Below, piece after piece: positions 1 to 10,532 of a stretch of 64,000 nt of DNA. Position 1 is the stretch's first letter, and every line of letters starts with the position of its first letter. Location of the stretch: the NCBI RefSeq assembly GCF_006442975.2, contig NZ_CP083954.1, forward strand, positions 5,649,501-5,713,500, given 5' to 3'. Source of the stretch: Mesorhizobium sp. B2-1-1 (GTDB lineage: Bacteria > Pseudomonadota > Alphaproteobacteria > Rhizobiales > Rhizobiaceae). The notes under the pieces were generated by a model that ran no database searches, had not been told where the DNA came from, and was given only the letters and a program-made list of their open reading frames with translations. Position numbers and translations under genes: made by a program.

Positions 1-199
1 AGATCTGCTCCACCTCGGCTTGATCGTCTCCTTCGAAGACGGCCGCATCAGCCCTGTCGAGGTCGTCCTTGTCGAGCTCGTCAAGGATTCCGTTGCCGTT
101 CGGGACCCCGGCAACTGCTGTGCCGGGCCTGGCCAGGCCTGCAAAAGCAACGGCCCCCGCGACGCCAAGCATTCCAGTAAGAAACAACCGACGTTCCAT
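1..199 (-). CDS. Secreted small protein, N-terminal part only (runs off left edge)
   Basis: Reading the minus strand from an ATG at 199 gives an open frame that leaves the window after about 66 codons. It begins MERRLFLTGMLGVAG and continues with a hydrophobic, alanine-rich stretch to about residue 31, which looks like a signal peptide. The RRLFL start resembles a twin-arginine export motif. The visible mature part is acidic, rich in Asp and Glu. The C-terminus lies outside the window and I do not recognise a function. It is transcribed away from the neighbouring LysR gene, with a 109-bp gap that shows nothing else. Confidence 0.6.
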   Translation of the reverse strand, partial: MERRLFLTGMLGVAGAVAFAGLARPGTAVAGVPNGNGILDELDKDDLDRADAAVFEGDDQAEVEQI

Positions 200-308
200 C
201 AAAATCTCCCGAGTTGTTTATCATCGGCGCATCGTTCCCCGGCTCAAAACGAGCTCCGGCGCGAACGCCGATTGGCCTTTGAACGCACTTACCTGGTTTT
301 TGTTCCGG

Positions 309-1298
309 TCATCCCACTTCGCGCAGGATGAAGTCATGCAGCATCTTTGCCGCCGGCGACAGGGCGCGGTTCTTCACTGTGATCAGGCTGTAGGGCCGGA
401 CCTCGATGTCGAATTCGGTCTGGACGACATCGATGGCGCCGGCCAGCCCTTCGGGATTCTGGATGAATTTCGCCACCTGGATCGAGACCGGCGCGATGGC
501 GTCGGAGTGCGCGACCATGACCAGGGTCAGGAGCAGCGAACTGGTGTTGAGGATGCGGTCCGGCAGCGCGATGTTGCGGTTCAGGAAATTGCTCTCCATG
601 GCCTGGCGCAGCGGCGAGCCGCCGGACTGGAAAACCCAGTCATAGGCCGCGGTCTCCTCCAACCGCACCGCCTTGCCCTCGGTCAGCGGATGGCCCCGGC
701 GCACGATCAGGCAGGCTTTCTCGACGCCGATCACACGGGACTCGAACAGCCGCGGGTTGAGATCGTCGGGGATGCGCGCGATGATGAAGTCATGGCGCGA
801 CGCGATCAACTCGCGCGCGAGCACGTTGGAGGTCTCGACCTGCATGGTGATCTCGATGCGCGGGTAGATGCGGCGGATTTCGCGGATCGCCGGCACCGCG
901 AGCTCGATCGCGGGCGCCGTCACCGCACCAAGGAACACCGAGCCGCCCTTGCCCGCCTTGAGTTCGGAGATCTCGCGATCGACCTCGCGCATCTCCAAGA
1001 GGATGGAGCGCGCGCGCCTGGCGAGCGCCTTGCCATAGGGCGTCAAGGTGACGCCGCGCGGCAGCCTTTCGCAGAGCGTGACGTCCAGCACGGCTTCCAT
1101 CTCGGCGATCATGCGCGAGGCCGCCGGCTGTGAGATATTCATGACCTGGGCGGCGGAACTGACCCGGCCGTGATCGTCCAGTGCAACGATCATGCGCATA
1201 TGGCGCAGGCTGAGGCCGCTGCGCAGCAGGGTCTCACCGTCACCGGGGAGCACCTCGTAACCTTCTGAAATCCCGCCAGGATTGCGCAACGTTGCCAT
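309..1298 (-). CDS. gbpR: LysR-family regulator, GbpR-like, of the adjacent sugar transporter
   Basis: LysR-type transcription factor of about 329 aa. An N-terminal winged HTH (SSAAQVMNISQPAASRMIAEME, here split: SSAAQVMNIS then QPAASRMIAE) lies around residues 40-65, followed by an effector domain. I chose the ATG at 1298 because GAAGGGA sits about 6 nt upstream. A longer frame up to 1403 has no better start. It is divergent from chvE, the arrangement known in Agrobacterium, where GbpR activates chvE in response to sugars. By analogy this protein should sense arabinose/galactose-type sugars and control chvE-gguAB; the inducer is inferred. The family call is firm, the gbpR identity is based on context. 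Confidence 0.8.
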   Translation of the reverse strand: MATLRNPGGISEGYEVLPGDGETLLRSGLSLRHMRMIVALDDHGRVSSAAQVMNISQPAASRMIAEMEAVLDVTLCERLPRGVTLTPYGKALARRARSILLEMREVDREISELKAGKGGSVFLGAVTAPAIELAVPAIREIRRIYPRIEITMQVETSNVLARELIASRHDFIIARIPDDLNPRLFESRVIGVEKACLIVRRGHPLTEGKAVRLEETAAYDWVFQSGGSPLRQAMESNFLNRNIALPDRILNTSSLLLTLVMVAHSDAIAPVSIQVAKFIQNPEGLAGAIDVVQTEFDIEVRPYSLITVKNRALSPAAKMLHDFILREVG

Positions 1299-1341
1299 TG
1301 ATTTCCCTTCGCTCCCAATGCCCTTGAGTTTAGCGTCAACG

Positions 1342-1359
1342 TATACCAGTTTCGGTATA
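1342..1359. promoter_or_regulatory. Perfect dyad in the gbpR-chvE divergent promoter region
   Basis: TATACC at 1342-1347 and GGTATA at 1354-1359 form a perfect 6-bp inverted repeat with a 6-nt spacer. It lies 44 bp upstream of the regulator start and about 229 bp upstream of chvE. It fits the T-N11-A pattern that LysR proteins bind, so it is a candidate GbpR site. The rest of 1299-1587 shows no gene. Confidence 0.35.
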
Positions 1360-1587
1360 GCAATCATCAAAGATCGCATTTGACAGTTATGGCAAAGGGA
1401 CACACCCTTCGCGCGTCCTGGGGCGTGCCAGTCGATGACGAGGAAAATCGTGTCGATTGAAATCAGTCCCAGGGCCGATTGGGAGGATACCGGAGATCGA
1501 TAGACGACAGCGGCGCTTGCGCTCCTGCTCGCCTGCGCGGCCCGCGAAGCCCCGAGGTGTCGCGTCCATCAACCAGGGAGAGTAATT

Positions 1588-2658
1588 GTGAAGATCATCA
1601 AGACGCTGGCCGCCGTCGCGGCCCTTGGCATCGCTGCCATGACCTATTCGGCGCACGCCGCCGACAAGGGTCTCGTCGGCGTGCTGATGCCCACCAAGAC
1701 CTCGCAGCGCTGGATCAACGACGGCGATGCCGTCAAGTCCCAGCTCGAGGCTTTGGGCTATACGGTCGACCTGCAATATGCGCAGGACGACATCCCCAAC
1801 CAGCTCAGCCAGCTGGAAAACGAAATCACCAAGGGTCCGAAGGCGCTGATCATCGCCTCGATCGACGGCACCACCCTGTCGGATGCGCTGCAGAAAGCCG
1901 CTGACGCCGGCGTCGTCGTCGTCGCCTATGACCGCCTGATCAAGAAGACGCCCAATGTCGACTACTACACCACGTTCGACAATTTCGGCGTCGGCGTGAT
2001 CCAGGCGAATTCGCTGGTGAAGGGCCTCAAGGAGCGCTTCCCGAATACCAAGCCGTGGAACGTCGAACTGTTCGGCGGCTCACCCGACGACAACAACGCC
2101 TTCTTCTTCTACAACGGCGCGATTTCCGTCCTGCAGCCGCTGATCGATGACGGTTCGATCAAGATCAAGTCCGGCCAGACCGGCATGGACAAGGTCGGCA
2201 CGCTGCGCTGGCTCGCCGCCACCGCCCAGGCGCGCATGGACAATCTGCTGTCGGCCAACTATTCGGACGGCAGCCGCGTCGATGGCGTTCTGTCGCCCTA
2301 TGACGGCCTGTCGCGCGGCATCACCGCCTCGCTGCGCGCCGTCGGTTACGGCACGGAGGCTCAGCCGTGGCCGATCGTGACCGGCCAGGACGCCGAGACC
2401 GCCTCGGTCAAGCTGATCATCTCGGGCGAACAGTACTCGACCGTGTTCAAGGACACCCGCGAACTGGCCAAGGCCACCGTCGAGCTCGTCGACAAGGTGC
2501 TCTCGGGCGGCAAGCCGGAAGGCCTCGACACCAAGACCTACAACAACGACGTCAAGGTCGTTCCCTCGATCCTGCTGACGCCGCATGAGGTCGACAAGTC
2601 GAACTACCAGGCTCTGGTCGTGGACTCCGGCTACATCAAGGCCGACGAACTGAAGTAA
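1588..2658 (+). CDS. chvE: Periplasmic sugar-binding protein ChvE
   Basis: Periplasmic binding protein of 356 aa that delivers monosaccharides to the GguAB transporter; in Agrobacterium ChvE also presents sugars to the VirA kinase. It starts with GTG at 1588 behind an AGGGAG ribosome site. Residues 1-25 are a Sec signal peptide ending AHA, followed by a type I periplasmic-binding fold ([16 protein letters not shown] near the mature N-terminus, repeated DG and DN ligand-loop motifs). It is first in the chvE-gguA-gguB-gguC cluster. A hairpin with a T run follows it and may raise its expression above that of the membrane genes. No virA-type kinase is in this window. Confidence 0.9.
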   Translation: MKIIKTLAAVAALGIAAMTYSAHAADKGLVGVLMPTKTSQRWINDGDAVKSQLEALGYTVDLQYAQDDIPNQLSQLENEITKGPKALIIASIDGTTLSDALQKAADAGVVVVAYDRLIKKTPNVDYYTTFDNFGVGVIQANSLVKGLKERFPNTKPWNVELFGGSPDDNNAFFFYNGAISVLQPLIDDGSIKIKSGQTGMDKVGTLRWLAATAQARMDNLLSANYSDGSRVDGVLSPYDGLSRGITASLRAVGYGTEAQPWPIVTGQDAETASVKLIISGEQYSTVFKDTRELAKATVELVDKVLSGGKPEGLDTKTYNNDVKVVPSILLTPHEVDKSNYQALVVDSGYIKADELK

Positions 2659-2675
2659 ATTCGGTTGCATAGCCA

Positions 2676-2704
2676 GGGGTCCTGCGCAACGCAGGGCCCC
2701 TTTT
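2676..2704 (+). terminator. Intrinsic terminator or attenuator between chvE and gguA
   Basis: An 11-bp stem (2676-2686 with 2690-2700, one G-U pair) closes a 3-nt loop and is followed by TTTT at 2701-2704. It lies 17 bp after the chvE stop and 52 bp before gguA. This fits partial termination, which leaves more binding-protein mRNA than permease mRNA, or a 3' stabiliser. Confidence 0.75.
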
Positions 2705-2756
2705 CGTTCACCAGCGACCCCGGTATTGTTGCGGGTCTCGCAGGAGCACTTTACCC

Positions 2757-4285
<1,529 letters not shown>

Positions 4286-4289
<4 letters not shown>

Positions 4290-5578
4290 GCACGGAAAGC
4301 GCCCCCGCCCCGCAAAGCAACGTCGCCGAAGATGTAGGGCAGCGTCCACGCATCGCCGTATCGGCGCTGGCGACGAACCTGCGCGAATACGGCCTGATCC
4401 TGGCGCTGATCGCCATCATGGTGTTCTTCCAGTTCACCACCTCGGGAACGCTGTTCAAGCCGGTGAACCTGAGCAATCTGGTGCAGCAGAACTCCTTCAT
4501 CATCGTGATGGCGCTCGGCATGCTGCTGGTCATCGTATCGGGCCATATCGACCTCAGCGTGGGGTCCGTGGCCGGCTTCATCGGCGCGCTGGCGGCGATG
4601 ATGATGGTGATCTGGCCTCTCGGCATATTCAGCAACCCGCTGGTGGTTTCCATCCTCTGCCTGATCGTGGGCGGCCTCATCGGCGCGGCGCAAGGCTACT
4701 GGATCGCCTACCACCGAATACCGAGCTTCATCGTGACGCTGGCCGGCATGCTGATCTTCCGCGGCATATGCCAGGCGCTGCTCGGCGGCGGATCTTCGGT
4801 CGGACCGCTGCCGCCCGAGTTCAAGGCGCTCAGCTCCGGCTTCATTCCAGATGTCATCGGACCGCTGACGCTGATCCCGCCAACGGTGAATGCAGCCGGC
4901 AAGACGATTATGGGCAGCGGTCTGACGCTGCACATGACGACGATCGTGCTGGGCCTGATCGCCGTGCTGGCCTATGCCTATTTCGGGCTACGGACGCGAC
5001 GCAAACGCGAACGCCACGGCTATGAGGCCGAGCCCTTTACCCTGTTCGTCATTAAGACGCTGGTCGGCAGCGCGCTGGCGCTGTTCCTGGTCTACCAGTT
5101 CGCCAGCTATCGGGGCCTGCCGGTGGTGCTGCTCGTCATGGGCCTGCTGATCTCGCTGTTCGTCTTCGTCACCAAGCGCATGACGATCGGCCGCCGCATC
5201 TATGCGATGGGCGGCAATGCCAAGGCCGCGCAGCTGTCGGGCATCAAGACCGAGCGCCTGACGCTTTACGTGTTCGTCAATATGGGCGTGCTGTCGGCGC
5301 TTGGCGGCCTGATCATCGCGGCACGCCTTGGCCAGGCCGTGCCGGCGGCAGGCCTCGGCAGCGAGCTCGACGTCATCGCCGCGGTGTTCATCGGCGGCGC
5401 CTCGGCGATGGGCGGCGTCGGTCAGGTCATCGGCGCGGTGGTCGGCGGCTTCATCATGGGCGTGATGAACAACGGCATGTCGATCATGGGCGTCAATGTC
5501 GACTGGCAGCAAGTGGTCAAGGGCCTGGTGCTGCTCGGCGCCGTGATCTTCGACGTCTACAACAAGAACAAGGCCTGA
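4286..5578 (+). CDS. gguB: Sugar ABC transporter permease GguB
   Basis: Inner-membrane permease of 430 aa of the XylH/GguB long type, forming the channel for the ChvE-delivered sugar. It has a short soluble N-terminus (about 35 aa), then many hydrophobic helices including the conserved GHIDLSVGS loop near residue 90 and the [13 protein letters not shown] segment near the C-terminus. It overlaps gguA by 4 bp (ATGA). After it comes about 200 bp without a gene before gguC. Confidence 0.92.
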
Positions 5579-5776
5579 ACAGGCTTCAGGCGAGGCAAGC
5601 AGGAGGCATACGGTCGCGGCGCTGCCGGCAATTCGCCGGCTTGAAAAAGTCCTTCAGGACCGAGCTCGCGAGCGCAATCCGGACGACGAGTTCAACCCGT
5701 GGCACGGCCAGTCCGAGCCGCGCAGGTCAGGGTTTGCCAGAAGGCAGCCATGCCAAGATATGAGAGAGGACTGATC

Positions 5777-6769
5777 ATGCTGATCTCGCAGATTCTCGAC
5801 GACGCCGAGACAATCCGTGTCGTTGCACGCACGGGCGGCAAGACCCGGATCATCAACGGCGCGCGCAGCGTCTATTCGCTGGCGATGGAAGCCGCTCGTA
5901 CCGGCGTGGGCCTTGCCGCGCTGATCGAACGCAAGGGACTTGGCGAGACCGTCGATCTCGACGCCGCCTACAAGAAGGGGCGGCTGCTGTCGCCGATCAA
6001 TCATCCCGATCCGGCGCATCTGCATCTGACCGGCACGGGGCTCACGCATCTCGGCTCGGCGGCAACGCGCGATTCCATGCACAAGAAGCTCAGCACCGAC
6101 GGCGAAGAGCAACTCACCGATTCCATGAAGATGTTCCGCATGGGGCTGGAAGGCGGCAAACCCGCGAAAGGCCAGATCGGGGTGCAGCCGGAATGGTTCT
6201 ACAAGGGCAATGGCACGATGGCCGTGGCGCCGGGTGCCGCGCTCCTGTCACCTGCCTTCGCCAAGGATGCCGGCGAGGAGCCCGAGGTTGCCGGCATCTA
6301 TGTCATCGGCGACGACGGCGCGCCGTTCCGGGTCGGCTTCACTCTGTCCAACGAATTTTCCGACCATGTGACCGAACGCGTGAACTACCTCTTCCTCGCC
6401 CATTCCAAGCTGCGCAACGCCTCCTTCGGACCTGAGATCCTGGTCGGCGACCTGCCCGCCGACATCAGGGGCTCCTCACGCATCTGGCGCGACAGCAAGT
6501 TGATTTGGGAAAAGCCGTTCCTGTCGGGCGAAGCGAACATGTCGCACACCATCGCCAATCTCGAACACCACCATTTCAAATATTCGGCTTTTCGCCAGCC
6601 GGGCGACGTGCATGTGCACATGTTCGGCACCGCGACCCTGTCCTTCGCCGACGGCATCAAGACCGAAGCCGGCGACGTGTTCGAGATCGAGGCCGGCGAT
6701 TTCGGCCTGCCGCTGCGCAACCCGCTCGAAATCGAAAAGCCGGTGAAGGTGGCGGTGAAGGCGCTGTGA
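5777..6769 (+). CDS. gguC: GguC / AraD1-family protein (FAH-fold sugar-acid enzyme)
   Basis: Protein of 330 aa matching GguC, also called AraD1 family. These proteins belong to the fumarylacetoacetate-hydrolase fold and are linked to breakdown of keto-deoxy sugar acids such as those from arabinose; the exact reaction here is not shown by sequence. I chose ATG 5777 because GAGAGAGGA lies 6 nt upstream and the protein then begins MLISQILDD. An in-frame extension to 5699 has no comparable ribosome site. Acidic and histidine motifs typical of the metal-binding fold (FGTATLSFADG, EIEAGDFGLPLRNPL) are near the C-terminus. It lies downstream of gguB, consistent with uptake and catabolism of the same sugar. 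Confidence 0.8.
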   Translation: MLISQILDDAETIRVVARTGGKTRIINGARSVYSLAMEAARTGVGLAALIERKGLGETVDLDAAYKKGRLLSPINHPDPAHLHLTGTGLTHLGSAATRDSMHKKLSTDGEEQLTDSMKMFRMGLEGGKPAKGQIGVQPEWFYKGNGTMAVAPGAALLSPAFAKDAGEEPEVAGIYVIGDDGAPFRVGFTLSNEFSDHVTERVNYLFLAHSKLRNASFGPEILVGDLPADIRGSSRIWRDSKLIWEKPFLSGEANMSHTIANLEHHHFKYSAFRQPGDVHVHMFGTATLSFADGIKTEAGDVFEIEAGDFGLPLRNPLEIEKPVKVAVKAL

Positions 6770-6778
6770 GATGAGCGT

Positions 6779-6804
6779 GATCTCCTCCCTGGTGGGAGGA
6801 GATC
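6779..6804. terminator. Perfect hairpin at a convergent gene junction
   Basis: An 11-bp perfect inverted repeat (6779-6789 with 6794-6804) with the loop TGGT lies between gguC and the convergent binding-protein gene. There is no T run on either strand, so intrinsic termination is not assured; it may act as a bidirectional 3'-end stabiliser. Confidence 0.55.
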
Positions 6805-6817
6805 GGCAGCTTCCATC

Positions 6818-7591
6818 TCAATAAATATCGAAATCGAAATACTTGTCCTGGATCTTCTTGTAGGTGCCGTCGGCGACGATGGCGTCGATGGCTGCGTTGA
6901 GCTTGTCGCGCAGCGCCGTATCCTCGAGGCGCACGGCAATGCCGGCTTCGGTCTCGGTGCCCTTGACGTCGCCGACCATCTTGCAGCAACCGTCGCTCGC
7001 CTTCTTCATCCAGTCCATCAGCACGAACTTGTCGGAAAGGACGGCATCGAGGCGGCCGTTCTGGAGATCGGTGATTGCCTCTTCCTGGGTCGGATAGAGC
7101 TTCGCTTCGGCGCCGGCCTTGCCATAGACGTCCTGGGCGTAGTTGGCCTGCGTGGTCGCCGCCTGGGCGCCGACCGTCTTGCCGGCGAGTGCCGCCGGTT
7201 CGGTCGAGGCGATGTCGCTGTCCTTCAGGGCGACGAGCGACAGCGGCGTCGTATAGTATTTGTGGGTGAACGCGACCTGCTTCTTGCGCTCCTCGGTGAT
7301 GCTCATCGAAGCGATGATGGCGTCGAATTTCTTGGCCTGCAGCGCCGGGATGATGCCGTCCCAGTCCTGGGTGACGATCTCGCATTCGACCTTCATCTGC
7401 GCGCACAAGGCGTTGGCGATGTCGATGTCGAAGCCCTCGACCTTGCCGTCGGGCGTGATGGTGTTGAACGGCGGATAGGCTCCCTCGGTGCCGATCTTGA
7501 TTTTCTCCGCCGCATGCGCCGACAGGGCGCCGGCACCAAGCGTCAGCATGGCGGCGGCCGCCGCCGATATGATCCATTTCGAAATCTGCAT
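6818..7591 (-). CDS. Orphan polar amino-acid ABC transporter substrate-binding protein
   Basis: Periplasmic binding protein of 257 aa in the lysine/arginine/ornithine/histidine group (ArgT/HisJ/FliY-like). It has a signal peptide to about residue 27 (ending SAHA), then IKIGTEGAYPPFNTI, the FDIDIANALCAQM segment and VAFTHKYY, all typical of the family. Two ATGs are 6 nt apart. I prefer the second at 7591 because the AAGGGGA ribosome site then has a proper spacing of 6-7 nt; the first at 7597 touches the site. No permease or ATPase gene adjoins it, so it must work with a transporter encoded elsewhere or serve a sensing role. Confidence 0.85.
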   Translation of the reverse strand: MQISKWIISAAAAAMLTLGAGALSAHAAEKIKIGTEGAYPPFNTITPDGKVEGFDIDIANALCAQMKVECEIVTQDWDGIIPALQAKKFDAIIASMSITEERKKQVAFTHKYYTTPLSLVALKDSDIASTEPAALAGKTVGAQAATTQANYAQDVYGKAGAEAKLYPTQEEAITDLQNGRLDAVLSDKFVLMDWMKKASDGCCKMVGDVKGTETEAGIAVRLEDTALRDKLNAAIDAIVADGTYKKIQDKYFDFDIY

Positions 7592-7689
7592 TTTCATTCC
7601 CCTTGAGCGCCGCCACGTCGGCGGCCGGCGAGGCAGCCAAGCATGGCGAGCCGGCGCAGGCAAGTATCTTGCCTGACGGTGATGAGCGT

Positions 7690-8784
7690 TCAGGGCGCGG
7701 CGCGAAAGTGCTTGGACAGCTTCAGGCCCTGCGCCTGGTAGTTCGAGCCGAGCTCGGTGCCGTAAAGCGCCTGCGGCCGCTTCAGCATATGCTCGTAGAC
7801 CAGCCGGCCGACGATCTGGCCATGATCGAGGATGAACGGCACCTCATGGCTGCGCACTTCGAGCACGGCGCGGCTGCCGGTGCCGCCGGCCGCCGAATGG
7901 CCGAAACCCGGATCGAAGAAGCCGGCATAGTGGACACGGAACTCGCCCACCAGTGGATCGAAGGGCGTCATTTCGGCCGCGTAGAGCGGCGGCACATGCA
8001 CCGCTTCCTGGCTGACGAGGATGTAGAACTCGTCCGGATCGAGCACCAGCTCGCCGGCGCCGCTCTTGTGGATCGGCTCCCAGAAGTCGACGATCTCCTG
8101 CGCCGCGCGTTTGTCGACATCGACGAGGCCGGTATGGTGTTTGCCGCGATAGCCGACCAGCCCGTCACTGTCGCCGTTGAGATCGATCGACAATGCGATG
8201 CCGCCGCCGGAGATGTTCGGCGGTTCGGTGGCGACCAGCATTTCGGCCCGGTGCAATTGATGCAACTCTGCTTCCGAGAGCAGCGCATTGCCGGTGCGGA
8301 AGCGTATCTGCGAAAGGCGCGAGCCGGCGCGCACGACGATCGGGAAGGTGCGTGGGCTGACTTCGAGATAGAGCGGACCATGATAGCCGACGGCGATCTT
8401 GTCGAACTCGTGGCCGCGATCGGTCATCACGCGGGTGAAGATATCGAGCCGCCCGGTCGAGCTCTTGGGATTGGCGGACGCCGAAATTTCCGCCGGCAGC
8501 GCCAGGCTTTCGAGCAGGGGCACGATGTAGACGCAGCCGGTTTCCAAAACGGCGCCGTCGGCCAGGCTGATCTCGTGCAGCTTCAGCCGGTCGAGTTTTT
8601 CACTGACCTTGTGGTTGGGACCCGGCAGGAAGGACGCGCGCACCCGCCACGCCTTGTCGCCGAGCCTCAGATCAAGGCTGGCCGGCTGGATCTGGTCGGC
8701 GTCGAGCGCACGCGACGACTTCAGCGCGCCGGACTGGAACAGCGCCGCAATGTCCTGATCGGGAAGAATTCCTGTCTGCCGCAA
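7690..8784 (-). CDS. dcd: 2'-deoxycytidine 5'-triphosphate deaminase, long alphaproteobacterial type
   Basis: dCTP deaminase of 364 aa that converts dCTP to dUTP for thymidylate supply. It is about twice the length of the E. coli enzyme and corresponds to the two-domain DCD form common in Alphaproteobacteria. Visible motifs are QPASLDLRLGDKAWRV near residue 33, NPKSSTGRLDIFTRV (the S-x-x-R-x-x core) near residue 107 and a second RFRTGNALLSE block. The start is TTG at 8784 with GCGGAG about 9 nt upstream; no in-frame ATG lies near. It is divergent from the SAM-II riboswitch and metZ. Confidence 0.85.
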   Translation of the reverse strand: MRQTGILPDQDIAALFQSGALKSSRALDADQIQPASLDLRLGDKAWRVRASFLPGPNHKVSEKLDRLKLHEISLADGAVLETGCVYIVPLLESLALPAEISASANPKSSTGRLDIFTRVMTDRGHEFDKIAVGYHGPLYLEVSPRTFPIVVRAGSRLSQIRFRTGNALLSEAELHQLHRAEMLVATEPPNISGGGIALSIDLNGDSDGLVGYRGKHHTGLVDVDKRAAQEIVDFWEPIHKSGAGELVLDPDEFYILVSQEAVHVPPLYAAEMTPFDPLVGEFRVHYAGFFDPGFGHSAAGGTGSRAVLEVRSHEVPFILDHGQIVGRLVYEHMLKRPQALYGTELGSNYQAQGLKLSKHFRAAP

Positions 8785-8861
8785 AGTCTGGCTCCGCTCT
8801 GCTGGTACAAATCTCTTAATGAAGCCGGCAATTGACGCAAGCGTGGCGCGGGTCTAAAGGG

Positions 8862-8923
8862 TCGTTATCCCGTGGTGATTTGGCCGGTCGGCTTGCAGCC
8901 ACGTTAAACAAGTCGCTAAAGGA
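8862..8923 (+). promoter_or_regulatory. SAM-II riboswitch of metZ
   Basis: This stretch matches the SAM-II (metX-element) aptamer by eye. The conserved CGTGGTGATTTGG run starts at 8871, GGCTTGCAGCCACG follows at 8890-8903, then TTAAACAAGTCGCTAAAG at 8904-8921, which makes the pseudoknot. SAM-II elements bind S-adenosylmethionine and switch off methionine-synthesis genes in Alphaproteobacteria. It sits 74 bp before metZ, the expected kind of target. Confidence 0.92.
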
Positions 8924-8947
8924 CCGTCGGGCCGCAAGGCCGCATGG

Positions 8948-8980
8948 ACCGGTTGCGACTTTTTCGCGGCCGGTTTTTTT
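8948..8980 (+). terminator. Terminator between SAM-II aptamer and metZ
   Basis: A 10-bp stem (8948-8957 with 8965-8974, two G-U pairs) closes a 7-nt loop and runs into seven Ts (8974-8980). It ends 16 bp before the metZ ATG and 25 bp after the aptamer. This suggests that SAM control may act by transcription termination, not only by hiding the ribosome site. Confidence 0.8.
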
Positions 8981-8996
8981 GTGTTTGGATAGGACG

Positions 8997-10184
8997 ATGA
9001 CGAGCAAGACGCGCAACTGGAAGCCTCAGACCGCACTCGTGCATGGCGGAACCCTGCGTTCCGGCTTCGGCGAGACTTCCGAGGCGATATACCTGACCCA
9101 AGGCTATGTCTATGAGACGGCCCAAGCCGCCGAAGCCCGCTTCAAGGGCGAGGAACCGGGCTTCATCTATTCGCGCTACGCCAATCCGACCGTCGACATG
9201 TTCGAGAAGCGCATGTGCGCGCTCGAAGGCGCCGAGGACGCGCGCGCCACCGCGTCCGGCATGGCGGCGGTGACGGCAGCCCTCCTGTGCAGCGTCAAGG
9301 CCGGCGATCATATCGTCGCGGCGCGCGCCCTGTTCGGCTCCTGCCGCTGGGTGGTCGAGACGCTGGCGCCGCGTTACGGCATCGAGGCGACGCTGGTCGA
9401 CGGCACCGATATCGCCAACTGGGAAAAGGCGGTGCGGCCCAACACCAAGCTGTTTTTCCTGGAAAGCCCGACCAACCCGACGCTTGAGGTGGTCGACATC
9501 GCCGCCGTCGCTTCGCTTGCCAATTCGATCGGCGCGCGGCTGGTCGTGGACAATGTCTTCGCCACGCCGCTCCAGCAGAAGCCATTGCAGCTCGGCGCGC
9601 ATATCGTGGTCTATTCGGCGACCAAGCACATCGATGGCCAGGGCCGTTGTCTCGGCGGCGTCATCCTGTCGGACAAGAAGTGGATCGACGAGAACCTGCA
9701 CGATTATTTCCGCCATACCGGCCCCAGCCTGTCGCCGTTCAATGCCTGGACGCTGCTGAAGGGCCTGGAAACGCTGCCGCTGCGCGTGCGCCAGCAGACG
9801 GAGAGCGCCGGCAAGATCGCCGATTTCCTGGCCGAGCAGCCGGAGATCGCCCGCGTCATCTATCCCGGCCGCGCCGACCATCCGCAGGCCGATATCGTCA
9901 AGAAGCAGATGTCGGGCGGCTCCACCCTGATCTGCTTTGACGTCAAGGGCGGCAAGCAGGGTGCCTTCGCCTTGCAGAACGCGCTCGACATCGTGCTGAT
10001 CTCGAACAATCTCGGCGACGCCAAAAGCCTGATCACCCATCCGGCGACGACGACGCACAAGAACCTCAGCGACGAAGCGCGCGCCGAGCTCGGCATCGGA
10101 CCCGGCACGCTCAGGCTGTCGGTCGGGCTGGAAGATACCGACGATTTGCTGGACGACATCGCGCAGGCGTTGAAGGCCCGATGA
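8997..10184 (+). CDS. metZ: O-succinylhomoserine sulfhydrylase
   Basis: PLP enzyme of 395 aa in the Cys/Met metabolism family. It makes homocysteine directly from O-succinylhomoserine and sulfide in methionine synthesis. The PLP lysine lies in YSATKHIDGQGRCLGG around residue 210, and the N-terminal block GYVYETAQAAEARF and YSRYANPTVDMFEKR are typical. I chose ATG 8997 with AGGACG just upstream. A longer frame from 8832 would run through the riboswitch and terminator, so it is not coding. Expression should be repressed by SAM through the upstream riboswitch. Confidence 0.93.
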   Translation: MTSKTRNWKPQTALVHGGTLRSGFGETSEAIYLTQGYVYETAQAAEARFKGEEPGFIYSRYANPTVDMFEKRMCALEGAEDARATASGMAAVTAALLCSVKAGDHIVAARALFGSCRWVVETLAPRYGIEATLVDGTDIANWEKAVRPNTKLFFLESPTNPTLEVVDIAAVASLANSIGARLVVDNVFATPLQQKPLQLGAHIVVYSATKHIDGQGRCLGGVILSDKKWIDENLHDYFRHTGPSLSPFNAWTLLKGLETLPLRVRQQTESAGKIADFLAEQPEIARVIYPGRADHPQADIVKKQMSGGSTLICFDVKGGKQGAFALQNALDIVLISNNLGDAKSLITHPATTTHKNLSDEARAELGIGPGTLRLSVGLEDTDDLLDDIAQALKAR

Positions 10185-10205
10185 GGACTGGTGGCAGACC
10201 GAGGA

Positions 10206-10532
10206 TTACAGGCCTGCCGCTTTGCGCAATGCTTCGTTCATGCGCGTCTGCCAGCCATCACCGCCGGCCCTGAAACGGTCGACAACATCGGCGTCGAGGC
10301 GCAACTGTACCGCACGTTTGGGTCGCGCAAGCGGCGGTCGGCCAACTTTGCGGCGCGAAGCGGCATCGGTCGGCTGCGCATCCGGATCGGCCTCGGCGGC
10401 GGCAGTGATCGCAGCATCTTCCTCGTCGGTCCTCGCGCCAAGCGCCTTTCTGGCGAGCCCCAAAGCATCAGCGCGCGACTGCTTTGGGGGAGTAGCCTCG
10501 CGGCGCACGATCGTCTTAGAGGTTTTCGACAT
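10206..10532 (-). CDS. brnA: BrnA-family antitoxin
   Basis: Antitoxin of 108 aa. The C-terminal block AVQLRLDADVVDRFRAGGDGW with QTRMNEALRKAAGL is the DNA-binding ribbon-helix-helix type of BrnA antitoxins, which neutralise BrnT ribonucleases and repress their own operon. The N-terminal 60 residues are charged and alanine-rich. It starts at ATG 10532 with AGGAG about 10 nt upstream and overlaps the end of the toxin frame by 17 bp. It still looks intact although the toxin frame appears broken. Confidence 0.82.
   Translation of the reverse strand: MSKTSKTIVRREATPPKQSRADALGLARKALGARTDEEDAAITAAAEADPDAQPTDAASRRKVGRPPLARPKRAVQLRLDADVVDRFRAGGDGWQTRMNEALRKAAGL

Noticed and set aside
69..1133. Long plus-strand open frame of 354 codons at the left end
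   Set aside because: It is antisense to the LysR gene, which has clear HTH and effector domains; the frame has no family features and is a high-GC shadow.
5624..5640. Hairpin GCCGGC-AATTC-GCCGGC between gguB and gguC
   Set aside because: Only 6 bp and followed by TTGAAAAAG, with no T run; too weak to call a terminator.
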